This document shows positions 18,276 through 27,986 of a stretch of DNA of 64,000 nucleotides, piece by piece. Positions within the stretch are counted from its first letter, which is position 1, and every line of letters starts with the position of its first letter. The notes beneath the pieces were generated by a model. The model saw only the letters and a list, made by a program, of their open reading frames with translations, was not told the origin of the DNA and searched no databases. The position numbers were made by a program, and so were the translations under genes. This DNA is from Planctomycetales bacterium (GTDB taxonomy: Bacteria > Planctomycetota > Planctomycetia > Isosphaerales > Isosphaeraceae). The stretch spans positions 1 to 64,000 of the forward strand of contig DAIDHB010000066.1 of the NCBI GenBank assembly GCA_027452145.1, given 5' to 3'.

Positions 18276-21232
18276 ATGACCAGGCTGCGATCCCGGACGC
18301 TCGCCAATCAGTTCCACGCCCTCTTCGGCGGCGGCACGCTCTCGGGCCTGGGCGAGGGCGAGCTGCTGGATCGGTTCATCGCCGCTCGCGATGAGTCGGC
18401 CTTCGCCGAGCTGGTCGCGCGGCACGGCCCGATGGTCCTGGCGGTCTGCCGCCGCTTGCTCCATGACCCGACCGACGTCGACGACGCCTTCCAGGCCACG
18501 TTCCTCGTCCTCATCCGCAAGGCCGGTGGACTGCGCGATCGCAATGCCCTGGCGCCCTGGTTATATGGCGTCGCGCACCGCGTCGCCCGCCACGCCCGGG
18601 CGGCAAACGCCCGTCGCAGGGCGAGCACGGCACGACTGCTCGAGCACCGGAACGCTTCGCCCGATGCGACCGTCGCATCCGACCCCGCCGACGAGCTGGC
18701 CCGCCGCGAGACGCTCGCGCTCGTCGATTCCGAGATACTCCGCCTGCCGCCGAAGCAGCAGGCGGCGGCCGTGCTCTGCCTGGTGCAGGGGATGACGCAC
18801 GAGGCCGCCGCCCAGGCGCTGGGCTGGCCGCTCGGGACGCTCAAGACCCGCGTCGCCGACGCCCGCGCGACGCTATCGCGCCGGCTCACACGCCGAGGAG
18901 TCGCCCCGTCCGCGCTCGCGGCCCTGACGCGGCTCGATGCCATCGGCCTCGAACTGCCGGCGGAGCTGGCCCGGCGAACGATCGACGCGGCGCTGCTGAC
19001 CCTCACCGGCACCGAACCGATCGCCGGCACCGCCGCCGCACTGGCGCGGCGGGCGGCGCGGGGGATGATCGCGGCGAGAGTCGTCGTGATTTCGCTGGGC
19101 GTCGCCTGCGCGCTGACCGCCGCAACAGCCGCGTTCGTCGAGCGCCAGACGGCGCCCGCTCCGACCGGGATTGCTCTGGCGAAGCAGGACAATGCATCGC
19201 CGAAAGCCGTTCGGAAGCTCGACCGCTACGGCGATCCGCTACCGGACAGAGCCGTGGCGCGACTCGGGACGACTCGCTACCGCCAGGACTCGCCCATCTA
19301 CCGGATCGCCTACACGCCCGATGGCCGGCACTTCCTCACCGACGGGCGGGACAGCATCCTCCGCGTCTGGGACGCCGCCACGGGCCGGATCATCCGCCGG
19401 ATCGACCCGGACGTCGGCGCGATGGCCGATTTCGCCATCACGTCGCGAGGTCATCTGGTGATGGCGATGGGGACGACGCTGGAACCGGGCCGGGGTTTGG
19501 TCTACCACGTCACGATGACCGAGATCGCCACCGGTCGGCCGGTGGACGTCGGGGCCTGGACGGTCGACGCCGACCCGGGTTTCACGGTCGCACTCTGCCC
19601 CGACCAGCACCTCGTGGCGGCGGGAATTAAAAAGGAAGGCGTCCGTCTGCTCGACGCCTGGACAGGCGCCGAAACGGCCCGGTTCGCGGCCGGTGGAGAA
19701 AGCACATGGCACATTGCTTCTCTCGCGACGGCCGACGGATGGCGTTCGAAACGTTGGCCAAGGCCGGTAACGATCGTCGCGTCGCGCTGAAGATATTCGA
19801 CGTGGATCGAAGGCAGGAAATCGGAGTTCACCAGCTTGCGTTTATCGATGAATCCGGCCCGGCCTTCTCACCCGACGGAAGCATGATCGCCATGGCCGGA
19901 ACCACCGGCCGCAACTCGCCCGACGGAAACCTGATTGCCACGGGGGTCACCGGACTCAAGATCATCGACATCGGAAAGAAGGAGAGTGCCACCATCCGCA
20001 GGGCGTTCGTCACCAACATCTGCTACAGCACCGACGGCCGGGGCATCGTGGGCACGACCAGCTACGGGGGTATCGGGGTTTTCGACCCGGCCGCACGTCT
20101 TTGCTCAACGCGATTCGAGACCGATGTGAGCCTCGATCGGACGATCGCCCTGGCCCCGAACGGCCGGACGATCGTCGCCAGCAGCGAAGGGCTGGTCCTG
20201 CACGCCTGGGATCTCGGGACCCGTCGGGATCGATTTTCCGTGCCCGAAGCACATGAGGGACCCGTCAATTGCTTGCTCATTTCGCCTGATGGCAAGACGG
20301 CGATCACCGGGGGAGACGACCGGACGCTACGGCTCTGGGACCTGGCGACCGGCCGGCAAACGCGAGTCCTCCGAATCTCGGGGTCGGTCAATGCCGCCGC
20401 CCTCTCGCCGAGCGGTCGATGGCTGGCCGCCGCGACATATCATGACCACCAGGTTTTTATCTGGGATCTCGAGGGTAAAGGCGACCCAATCGTTCTCGCA
20501 ACGAGGCGTGACCCCAGGTTAATCGATCCCCTGGCCGCACGGTTCATCGATGAAAACAGGCTCGTCGTGATCGACAACACGGTCGGACTGTACGAGATCG
20601 ATGTGAAACGACGCCGTGTCCATTCCGGCGTGAAGATCGAACTGCCGCCGCGCGATCCTGAACTGCCGACGCTCGGGTACGTTCAGATTGATAATGCCGT
20701 CTTCCTGCCGGATGGAAAGAGGATAGCGGTCAACCGGGTCCTTGCCGGCGTCGTGATGGCCAACTTGAGCACCGGGAAGTCCGTGGCCGAACTTGGGGAC
20801 GGACGGCTGATCACGGCCTCGCCAGAGGGACGGCTCCTGGCCGTGAGCGTTCCCAGCCCGGATGGACTCCGGCATCTTATGAGAGCGTCCCATCTCACGG
20901 AACCAGAAGCGACTTTCGACCGCGAGTCATCCGGGGGAGTCATCCGGCTGGTCGACACCACCACCGGCAAGGAGCAACACGCAATGACGGTCGAGGGCAG
21001 CGAAGTCTGGGCGATGGCGTTCTCGCCCGACGGCAAGACCCTCGCCGCCACCTCCGGCTGGGATGCTGGACAGATCCACCTGTATGACGTCGCCACCGGC
21101 AAGGAGACGCACACCATCGACGGCCCGACGTTCCGCTCGCCCGCGCTGGCCTTCACGCCCGACGGCTCGCGATTGGTCACCGGAATGGCCGATGGCTCGG
21201 TGCTCGTCTGGGACCTCAAGGCCGGTCGGTAG
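18276..21232 (+). pseudogene. ECF sigma factor-TM-WD40 fusion (copy 2), single-base frameshift
   Basis: The start at ATG 18276 (MTRLRSRTLANQFHALFGGG) has AAGGAA upstream. Frame one carries sigma region 2 (FAELVARHGPMVLAVCRRLL, then DDAFQATFLVLIRKA), region 4 (LPPKQQAAAVLCLVQGMTHE, AAQALGWPLGTLKTRVADAR), a membrane segment and the first WD40 blades, and ends at 19790. The remaining blades run in another frame to 21232. Comparison with copies 1 and 3 shows that one base is missing after 19717: GC-TTCTCTCGCGAC should read GCN TTC TCT CGC GAC (AFSRD). Repaired, the protein would be 985 residues. The downstream half keeps a clean open frame, so the lesion is recent or an assembly error. Confidence 0.85.
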
Positions 21233-21250
21233 AAGACGGACCGGGGGAAA

Positions 21251-21276
21251 CCTTTTCGGACGAAATCCCGAAAAGG
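21251..21276. terminator. Hairpin downstream of WD40 copy 2
   Basis: CCTTTTCGG (21251-21259) pairs with CCGAAAAGG (21268-21276). It is the counterpart of the hairpin after copy 1, with two extra pairs. Terminator function is inferred only. Confidence 0.5.
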
Positions 21277-21344
21277 TCCCATCCAGGAACAGCCGGGCGG
21301 GCAGTAGAAGGAAACAACGACCTACCGGCAAGGAACCATTGCGC

Positions 21345-24269
21345 ATGACCAGGCTGCGATCCCGGGCGCTCGCCAACCAGTTCCACGCCCTCTTCGGCGG
21401 CGGCACGCTCTCGGGTCTGGGCGAGGGCGAACTGCTGGATCGGTTCATCGCCGCCCGCGATGAGTCGGCCTTCGCCGAGCTGGTCGCGCGGCACGGCCCG
21501 ATGGTCCTGGCGGTCTGCCGCCGCTTGCTCCATGACCCGACCGACGTCGACGACGCCTTCCAGGCCACGTTCCTCGTCCTCATCCGCAAGGCCAGCGGCC
21601 TCCGCGACCAGAATGCCCTGGCGCCCTGGCTTTATGGCGTCGCGCACCGCGTCGCCCGCCACGCCCGGGCGGCGAACGCCCATCGCAGGGCACGCGCCGC
21701 ACGACTGTCCGACCAACGGTGTAAATCGCTCGGGACGACCGTCGCATCCGACCCCGCCGACGAGCTGGCCCGCCGCGAGACTCGGACACTGATCGAAACG
21801 GAGATCCTCCGCCTGCCTCCGAAGCAGCAGGCGGCGGCCGTGCTCTGCCTGGTGCAGGGGATGACGCACGAGGCCGCCGCCCAGGCGCTGGGCTGGCCGC
21901 TCGGGACGCTCAAGACCCGCGTCGCCGACGCCCGCGAGACGCTATCGCGCCGGCTCACACGCCGAGGAGTCGCCCCGTCGGTGCTCGCGGCACTGACGCG
22001 GCTCGACGCGATCGGGCTCGATCTGCCGGCGGAGCTGGCCGGGCGAACGATCGACGCGGCGCTTCGGACCCTCGCCGGCAACGGACCGATCGCAGGCGCG
22101 GCCGCCGCCCTGGCGCGGCGGGCGGCGAGGGGGATGATTGTGGCGAGGGTCGTCGTGATGTCCCTGGGCCTCGCCTGCGCGCTGGTCGCCGCGGCGGCCT
22201 CGCTCGTCGAGCGCCAGACGGCGCCCACTCCGACCGGGATTGCTCTGGCGAAGCAGGACAATGCACCGCCGAAGGCCGTTCGGAAGCTCGACCGCTACGG
22301 CGATCCGCTACCGGACGGAGCCGTGGTGCGACTCGGGACGACCCGCTACCGCCAGGACTCGCCCATCTACCGGATCGCCTACACGCCCGATGGCGGGCAT
22401 TTCGTCACCGATGGGCGGGACAGCATCCTCCGCGTCTGGGATACGGCCACGGGCCGGATCATCCGCCGGATCGACTCGAACGTCGGCGCGATGCTGGATT
22501 TCGCTATCACGTCGCGGGGCCATCGCGTGATGGTATTGGGGACGACGCTGGAACGCGGCCGCGGGTTTGTCTACCACGTCACGATGACCGAGATCGCGAC
22601 AGGGCGGCCGGTGGATGCCGGGAGCTGGAATGTCGACGGCGCCGGGATGTTCATTGTGGGGCTCTGCCCCGACCGACAGATCGTGGCGATCGGGCTGGAG
22701 AAGGAAGGCGTCAAGCTGCTCGACGCCTGGACGGGCGCCGAGACCGGCCGATTCGCCACGGGCGGCCTCACGGCGGATCGCATCGCCTTTTCGCGCGATG
22801 GCCGACGGCTGGCGGTTGAATCGTCGGATCATAAGGGCTCAAGCTCCCGTTATGAGCTGAGGCTCTTCGACGTCGATCGAAAAGAGGAGCTGGGAGCCTA
22901 CCCGCTCAGGCTCCCCAATCAATGCGATCCCACCTTCTCACCCAACGGCAGCACGGTCGCGGTCACAACGCTAACCAATGTCGAGATCTTCGGCGCGGCG
23001 AGGACGGACCGCATCTCGCTCCCCGAGAGTCTCGATAGCACGGTCTGCTATACCTCCGACGGCCGGGGGTTCGTGGGCCTGGCAAGCTTGTTGCATGGGC
23101 GCATCGCCGTCTTCGACCTCGCCGCGCGGCGGCAGACCGCGTCGTTCAATACCGATGTCAAGTTCGATGACGAGATCGCGCTGGCCCCGGACGGGCGGAT
23201 GCTCCTCACCAGCAGCAATGGGCTGGTCCTGCACGCCTGGGATCTTGGCACCCGGCAGGATCGCTTCGCCACCGCCGATGCGCACACCGGGCTCGTGACC
23301 TCGGTGCTGGTTTCGCCGGACGGCAAGACGGCCGTCACCGGGGGCAAGGACGAGACGATCCGGCTCTGGGACCTGGCGACGGGCCGCCCCTTGCGAGTCC
23401 TGAAGCTATCGGGACACGCGGACGCCGTGGCGATCTCACCAGGCGGTCGCTGGCTGGCCGCCGCAACGGCCATGTACCACTCCGTCTTCTTCTGGGACCT
23501 CAAGCACGAGGGCAACCCGATGGTCCTCGCGACGAGCACTGACCTGCTACGCAGCGAGCCGCTGACCCTGCATTTCAAGGACGACGACAATGTCCTGCTC
23601 ATCGACGATGTGGAAGGGCTTCACGAGATCGTGGTGAAGGAGCGTCAAGTGCGGCCCGGGATCAAGTTCGATCTACCGAAACCTGACTTTGAACCGCCGG
23701 GGCCCCGCAAAAAACGTCTCCGGGGCGCCGCCGTCTTGCCGGGCGGCAAGCGGGTCGCGGTCAACCAGTTTCTGGGTCGCCTGATGATCGCCGACCGGAC
23801 CACCGGCAAGCCCCTGATCGACCTGGGCCACGGCCAGCGGGTCATCCCCTCGCCGGACGGGCGCCTCCTGGCCATCAGCGATCGGCGCGACGAAGACTAC
23901 GATCGGCTCGTGCGAGAGGATCGCCACATGGGGCAGACGGCCGGTGTCACCCCGGAGCCGTCCGGAGAAGCCATACGGCTGGTCGACACCGCCAGCGGCA
24001 AGGAGCAACACGCGATGAGGGTCGAGGGCAGCGAGGTCTGGGCGATGGCGTTCTCGCCCGACGGCAAGACCCTCGCCGCCACCGCCGGCTGGGAATCCGG
24101 GCAGATTCACCTGTACGACGTCGCCACCGGCAAGGAGACGCGAACCATCGAAGGCCCGCCCTTCCGCTCGCCCGCGCTGGCCTTTACACCCGGCGGCTCG
24201 CGACTGGTCACCGGAATGGCCGATGGCTCGGTGCTGGTGTGGGATCTTCGAGCCAATCTGGGCCGGTGA
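21345..24269 (+). CDS. ECF sigma factor-TM-WD40 fusion protein (copy 3, intact)
   Basis: The ATG at 21345 aligns with the copy 2 start and has AAGGAA upstream; the frame is open further upstream only by chance. The 974-residue protein has sigma region 2 (about residues 40-90), region 4 (about 150-205: LPPKQQAAAVLCLVQGMTHE, then WPLGTLKTRVADARETLSRR) and a Leu/Ala-rich segment ending in one membrane helix (VVVMSLGLACALVAAAASLV, about 268-287). From about residue 315 a WD40 region fills the rest. The cytosolic N-terminus would bind RNA polymerase and the propeller would lie outside the membrane. ECF-WD40 fusions are known from planctomycetes. No separate anti-sigma gene is adjacent, so the fused domain may do that job. 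Confidence 0.88.
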   Translation: MTRLRSRALANQFHALFGGGTLSGLGEGELLDRFIAARDESAFAELVARHGPMVLAVCRRLLHDPTDVDDAFQATFLVLIRKASGLRDQNALAPWLYGVAHRVARHARAANAHRRARAARLSDQRCKSLGTTVASDPADELARRETRTLIETEILRLPPKQQAAAVLCLVQGMTHEAAAQALGWPLGTLKTRVADARETLSRRLTRRGVAPSVLAALTRLDAIGLDLPAELAGRTIDAALRTLAGNGPIAGAAAALARRAARGMIVARVVVMSLGLACALVAAAASLVERQTAPTPTGIALAKQDNAPPKAVRKLDRYGDPLPDGAVVRLGTTRYRQDSPIYRIAYTPDGGHFVTDGRDSILRVWDTATGRIIRRIDSNVGAMLDFAITSRGHRVMVLGTTLERGRGFVYHVTMTEIATGRPVDAGSWNVDGAGMFIVGLCPDRQIVAIGLEKEGVKLLDAWTGAETGRFATGGLTADRIAFSRDGRRLAVESSDHKGSSSRYELRLFDVDRKEELGAYPLRLPNQCDPTFSPNGSTVAVTTLTNVEIFGAARTDRISLPESLDSTVCYTSDGRGFVGLASLLHGRIAVFDLAARRQTASFNTDVKFDDEIALAPDGRMLLTSSNGLVLHAWDLGTRQDRFATADAHTGLVTSVLVSPDGKTAVTGGKDETIRLWDLATGRPLRVLKLSGHADAVAISPGGRWLAAATAMYHSVFFWDLKHEGNPMVLATSTDLLRSEPLTLHFKDDDNVLLIDDVEGLHEIVVKERQVRPGIKFDLPKPDFEPPGPRKKRLRGAAVLPGGKRVAVNQFLGRLMIADRTTGKPLIDLGHGQRVIPSPDGRLLAISDRRDEDYDRLVREDRHMGQTAGVTPEPSGEAIRLVDTASGKEQHAMRVEGSEVWAMAFSPDGKTLAATAGWESGQIHLYDVATGKETRTIEGPPFRSPALAFTPGGSRLVTGMADGSVLVWDLRANLGR

Positions 24270-24283
24270 GCGACATCGGCCGG

Positions 24284-27250
24284 TCACACTCGCGTTGCGC
24301 CTGTCTCGGGGTGACGAAAGCGGATCGGCGTGAGCTGGTCGGGCGGAACACTGGGATCGGGGAAGACGCGGACGCCGTGGCGGCCGAGCTTGAACCGACC
24401 GGCGAGCGGGACGCGGGTGCCATCCCGGGCCGGCGGCAGGTGCGCGACGACTTCACCGTCGTCCACCGAGAGCGGCACCGCGCGGGGATGCGCCACGACG
24501 ACCAGCGGCGGCGTGGTCGCCCCGGCCGGCTCGGTGCGGAACGTCAACGACCACGGCGCGCCGGGCAGCCAGGGCCGGCGGAGCGAGTAGAAAACCGTGA
24601 CCTCGCCAGCCGGCTCGATCAGGGTGGTCGCGGCTGTTTTCTCCAGGCCCGGCGAATAGGCGCGGACGCCGCCCCGTTCGGTGGCGCCGAAGAGACGGAC
24701 ATACCATGGCAGATGGACGCTTCGCGGCGTGTGGCCGTTTGCTACCGTGGAAGCCGGATCTGCATGAGGCCGATTCGGCAGCGTCAGCGACCAACCCTGC
24801 TGCCGCTCGTACTCGTCGCGCGGGACCAGCAAGACCATCGCCGTGGGATCCTCGGGACCATCGGGGGGCGAGCCCTGGCGCGCGACGATCGTCGTATATT
24901 CGGCGCCCGGGGCCCACTCCCAGCGGAGCGTGTACCGCGACGAGGCCGAGGCGATCCCGTCGCCGTTGCCGGTCGACGATCCCGACCCGCCGGCGCGAAT
25001 CGCCCGCAGTCCGGTCGGATCGGCCAGTACACCCGTGTTGATCGCCAGCACCGGCGCCAGGCCCGGGGCGGGGTACGCCCGCATCGCCGCGATCGGTGCC
25101 CCCGGCCTTGCTGAGACCACGACGCCCGGCGAGGGGAATAGCCGGCCGTCGGGCATCCTGTAGATCGCGTGGATGCCGTAGTAATAAACCTGGTCCGCCT
25201 CGACGCGACGGTCGACCGCGTGATCGAGGGCCGCCGCGATCCGCTCGCCGTCGCGCGGGCCGGTCGGCGCCGCGCCTCGCTTGCGGACGACGCGGACCTC
25301 GTTCACGCCCGGCGGCGGGCGCCAGCCGAGCGATACCTCCGACTCGCCGGCCGAGGCAATCGCGCCCTTGACATCCGCCAGGTAGACGAACGGCCCGAGA
25401 GCGACCGCCGCGATCGACTCGGCCGCGCCGCGCTTGCTGAGCACGGCATAGCCGACCGTCTCGCCCGGCGGGACCTCCAGGTCGTCGAACTCGGGCGAGA
25501 CAACCTCGGCGATCCGGGTGCCGTCCGACGGATGCTCGAGCAGGCCGTTGCGTTTGCGCACGACGACGAACGTAATCGGCCCGCAGCCGTCGGGATGCGG
25601 CGGCGTCCAGGTGAGGCGAATGCGATCGCCCAGCACCTGGGCCTCCATCGCAGTAGGTGGATCGGGCGGCGTGCGCGCCAGCCCGGCGACGGCCTCGGGC
25701 AGGTCGGCGGCGATCTCGAGCGCCTGCCGGTAGAAGTTGCGGGCGGCGGGAGGTTCCGTGCGCTCGAGCGGCCGCGCGCGGGCCACCAGGGCCTCGGCGC
25801 GGCGGAGCAGGGGGGTCAGCTCGGTCCACGCGGCCTGGAGTTCGGGCGTCCGCGGGTCGACCAGGCGGCTCCACGATTCGAGGGCCGTGCGTGCCGCCGC
25901 GAGCCGTGCCCCGGCCCGAGCCGTCTGGTAGGCCAGCTTCAGCCGCGCGATCTCGCCCTGGCGCTGGCGTACCCGCGCCAGCCCATTGCGCGCCGCGGCG
26001 TGGGCGGGCGCCAGCTCCAGCACGCGCTCCAGGTGCTCGGCCGCCGCTTCGAAGTCGAACCCACGAAACGCCTGCTGCGCCGCCTCGAAGTGGCGGACGA
26101 CCGGTTCGACGAGCGCCATGCGAAACCCGCACGGACACCGCGGCTCATCGACCCACGGCGTGCGCCGGCAGACCGGGCAGTCCCACCGCATCGAGGAGCC
26201 GCAGTGCGGGCAACGCGCCGACGCCGCCTTGCGCGCCACCGGGCTGATCTCAGTCACGCCCCCGCAGTTGCGACAGCGCACCAGGGCATAACGCGTCGCG
26301 CCATTCGGCGAGGGCGACGGAGACGGCCCGGTCGCGATTGGTAAGGGAGAAGCCAGCCCGGTGTCGCGCACCACGTTCAGCCGCCGGCAGGCCCGGGCGA
26401 CGAGGCGGTCGGCACGATCGGGGCCGATGCCCAGCGCGGCGGCCTCGGCGATCAGGGACGCCCGAGTGCCACCGTCGAGCCGGCCCAGCCCCTGCAGGCC
26501 GAACTCGACCAGGCCGGCGAACGCCTCCTCGGCCTCGAGGTCGAGCGTCCGGTCGTACCGGGCGCGGGCCCTCGGCGTGGCGAGGTGCGATTGGGCGTGG
26601 GTGATCACCTCGAGCCAGGCGGTCTTCTCGGCGGTGACCTGGGCCTTCTTCATCCAGCGCTGGCGCTCGGCGTCGGCCCGCGAGGCGATGTCGGATGCGG
26701 GTGCGCCGCGCGCGACGCCAAGCGCGTCGTACAGGTCGCGCCGGCCGAGGTGATCGAGCGTCGTGCGGATCTGCCGGCGGGTCGAGGGATCCAGCACGTC
26801 GGCCGGCGGGTCGGCATCGAGCTCGGGCTCGCCCGGCGTACCGGCCGCCTCGGCGATCCCGGGAATTGGCCGGATGAGCCGCAGCAGGTCGTCGTCATCG
26901 AGGCCCAATCGCCGCGCCTCGGCGGCCAGCAGCTCGCGGTCGGACGCGCCGAGCCCGCCCTTGGCCGCGCGAAGCCGCACCCGGCGCTGGAGTTCATCCA
27001 GCCGGCCCTCACGCTCCATCCGCCGCGCGACGGCGAGCTCGGAGTCATACGCCGCGCGGCTCGCCGCGTCCGACAGCAAGGCCCGCCTCAGCGCCGGGAC
27101 CTCGTCGAGGTAGAGCTGATACGTGTGCCGGTTCTTGGGGTTCCGGGTCCCCAGCGACCACGCCGGCTGCTTGCGCTGAAGCGCCGCCTCGATCTCGGCC
27201 CGATCGGCCTTCGGGTCGACTTCCAGCCGGGCGTAGTAGTCTGGGACCAT
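24284..27250 (-). CDS. Large J-like/zinc-ribbon/TPR/fibronectin-III protein
   Basis: The start is taken at ATG 27250 (MVPDYYARLEVDPKADRAEI), which begins a J-domain-like segment; a second J-like segment follows (YDALGVARGAPASDI). Around residues 322-375 lie several zinc knuckles: CRNCGG, CPHCGS, CPVCRR and CPCG. A TPR-like region (FDFEAAAEHLERVLELAPAH) comes next. Two or three FN3-like modules follow (DRIRLTWTPPHPDGCGPITF; EVSLGWRPPPGVNEVRVVRK). The product has 988 residues and no signal peptide, so it is probably cytosolic. It converges on the sigma-WD40 gene with only 14 bases between stops. No specific function is known to me. Confidence 0.75.
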   Translation of the reverse strand: MVPDYYARLEVDPKADRAEIEAALQRKQPAWSLGTRNPKNRHTYQLYLDEVPALRRALLSDAASRAAYDSELAVARRMEREGRLDELQRRVRLRAAKGGLGASDRELLAAEARRLGLDDDDLLRLIRPIPGIAEAAGTPGEPELDADPPADVLDPSTRRQIRTTLDHLGRRDLYDALGVARGAPASDIASRADAERQRWMKKAQVTAEKTAWLEVITHAQSHLATPRARARYDRTLDLEAEEAFAGLVEFGLQGLGRLDGGTRASLIAEAAALGIGPDRADRLVARACRRLNVVRDTGLASPLPIATGPSPSPSPNGATRYALVRCRNCGGVTEISPVARKAASARCPHCGSSMRWDCPVCRRTPWVDEPRCPCGFRMALVEPVVRHFEAAQQAFRGFDFEAAAEHLERVLELAPAHAAARNGLARVRQRQGEIARLKLAYQTARAGARLAAARTALESWSRLVDPRTPELQAAWTELTPLLRRAEALVARARPLERTEPPAARNFYRQALEIAADLPEAVAGLARTPPDPPTAMEAQVLGDRIRLTWTPPHPDGCGPITFVVVRKRNGLLEHPSDGTRIAEVVSPEFDDLEVPPGETVGYAVLSKRGAAESIAAVALGPFVYLADVKGAIASAGESEVSLGWRPPPGVNEVRVVRKRGAAPTGPRDGERIAAALDHAVDRRVEADQVYYYGIHAIYRMPDGRLFPSPGVVVSARPGAPIAAMRAYPAPGLAPVLAINTGVLADPTGLRAIRAGGSGSSTGNGDGIASASSRYTLRWEWAPGAEYTTIVARQGSPPDGPEDPTAMVLLVPRDEYERQQGWSLTLPNRPHADPASTVANGHTPRSVHLPWYVRLFGATERGGVRAYSPGLEKTAATTLIEPAGEVTVFYSLRRPWLPGAPWSLTFRTEPAGATTPPLVVVAHPRAVPLSVDDGEVVAHLPPARDGTRVPLAGRFKLGRHGVRVFPDPSVPPDQLTPIRFRHPETGATRV

Positions 27251-27502
27251 GATTGGCGTGTAACAGAATCTCAGCGTTGAAACCGCTTCTCCCGGCCCAA
27301 GCAATCCCCCGAACGCGATGACTCTTCCATTCTACGCTCTCGTCCCGAAGGTCTCCATCGATCCCCTGATGACGGCCGGGACGACGATTCAAGCAGGGCT
27401 GGTCATCGCCACCGATGCCTTGCGGTCCATTGCCGCGACCGGGGCCGGCGGCTACCCTGACGCCAATGTCTCAACACGACGCCCAAACCGGAGCAACCTG
27501 CC

Positions 27503-27922
27503 ATGACGCCCCTGGTGAAGCTGACCACGACCGAACGTCACGGGCGGCAATACGTGTCGTCGGGATCGGCCTGGGAGCCGGTCGTCGGGTATTCGCGGGC
27601 CGTCCGCGCGGGGAATCTCGTCTTCGTGACGGGGACCGTCGGGCTCGAGGCCGATGGACAGTTCGCGCCCACCGCCGGCCAGCAGGCGCGGCGGGCGCTG
27701 GAGATCATCGTCGCGGCGATCGAGGCGGTCGGGGGCAAGTGCGCGGACATCGTCCGCACGCGGATCTTCGTGACCAGCATCGACCACTGGAAGGAGATCG
27801 GCGCGGTCCACCACGAGTTCTTCGAGGCGACCCGGCCGGCGACGACCATGGTCGAGGTCTCTCGCCTGATCGATCCCCAGGCCCTGGTCGAGATCGAGGC
27901 CGACGCCGTCATCCAGTCGTGA
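27503..27922 (+). CDS. RidA/YjgF/Rut family protein
   Basis: The 139-residue product has the family core AVRAGNLVFVTGTVGLEADG and the conserved C-terminal block ADIVRTRIFVTSIDHWKEIG, followed by FFEATRPATTMVEVSRLIDP. The arginine of ATRPATT (R111), which binds the substrate carboxylate in RidA enamine/imine deaminases, and the glutamate of VEIEADAV are present. It probably hydrolyses reactive enamine/imine intermediates, although several subfamilies lack that activity. Confidence 0.9.
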   Translation: MTPLVKLTTTERHGRQYVSSGSAWEPVVGYSRAVRAGNLVFVTGTVGLEADGQFAPTAGQQARRALEIIVAAIEAVGGKCADIVRTRIFVTSIDHWKEIGAVHHEFFEATRPATTMVEVSRLIDPQALVEIEADAVIQS

Positions 27923-27932
27923 GCCGGAAGGA

Positions 27933-27959
27933 TCGCCCGCGTGGATGATCCGCGGGCGA
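27933..27959. terminator. Bidirectional terminator-like hairpin
   Basis: TCGCCCGCG (27933-27941) pairs with CGCGGGCGA (27951-27959) around a 9-base loop, between the convergent ends of the RidA gene and the cytochrome c gene. No T-tract is seen. Confidence 0.5.
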
Positions 27960-27986
27960 CGGGGATGAGCCCTGGCGGCGCGAGAC

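Noticed and set aside
18276..19790. Programmed frameshift to make both a short and a long sigma-WD40 protein
   Set aside because: No slippery heptamer, stem-loop or Shine-Dalgarno-like stimulator is visible near 19717, and copy 3 does not need one. A deletion or sequencing error is simpler.
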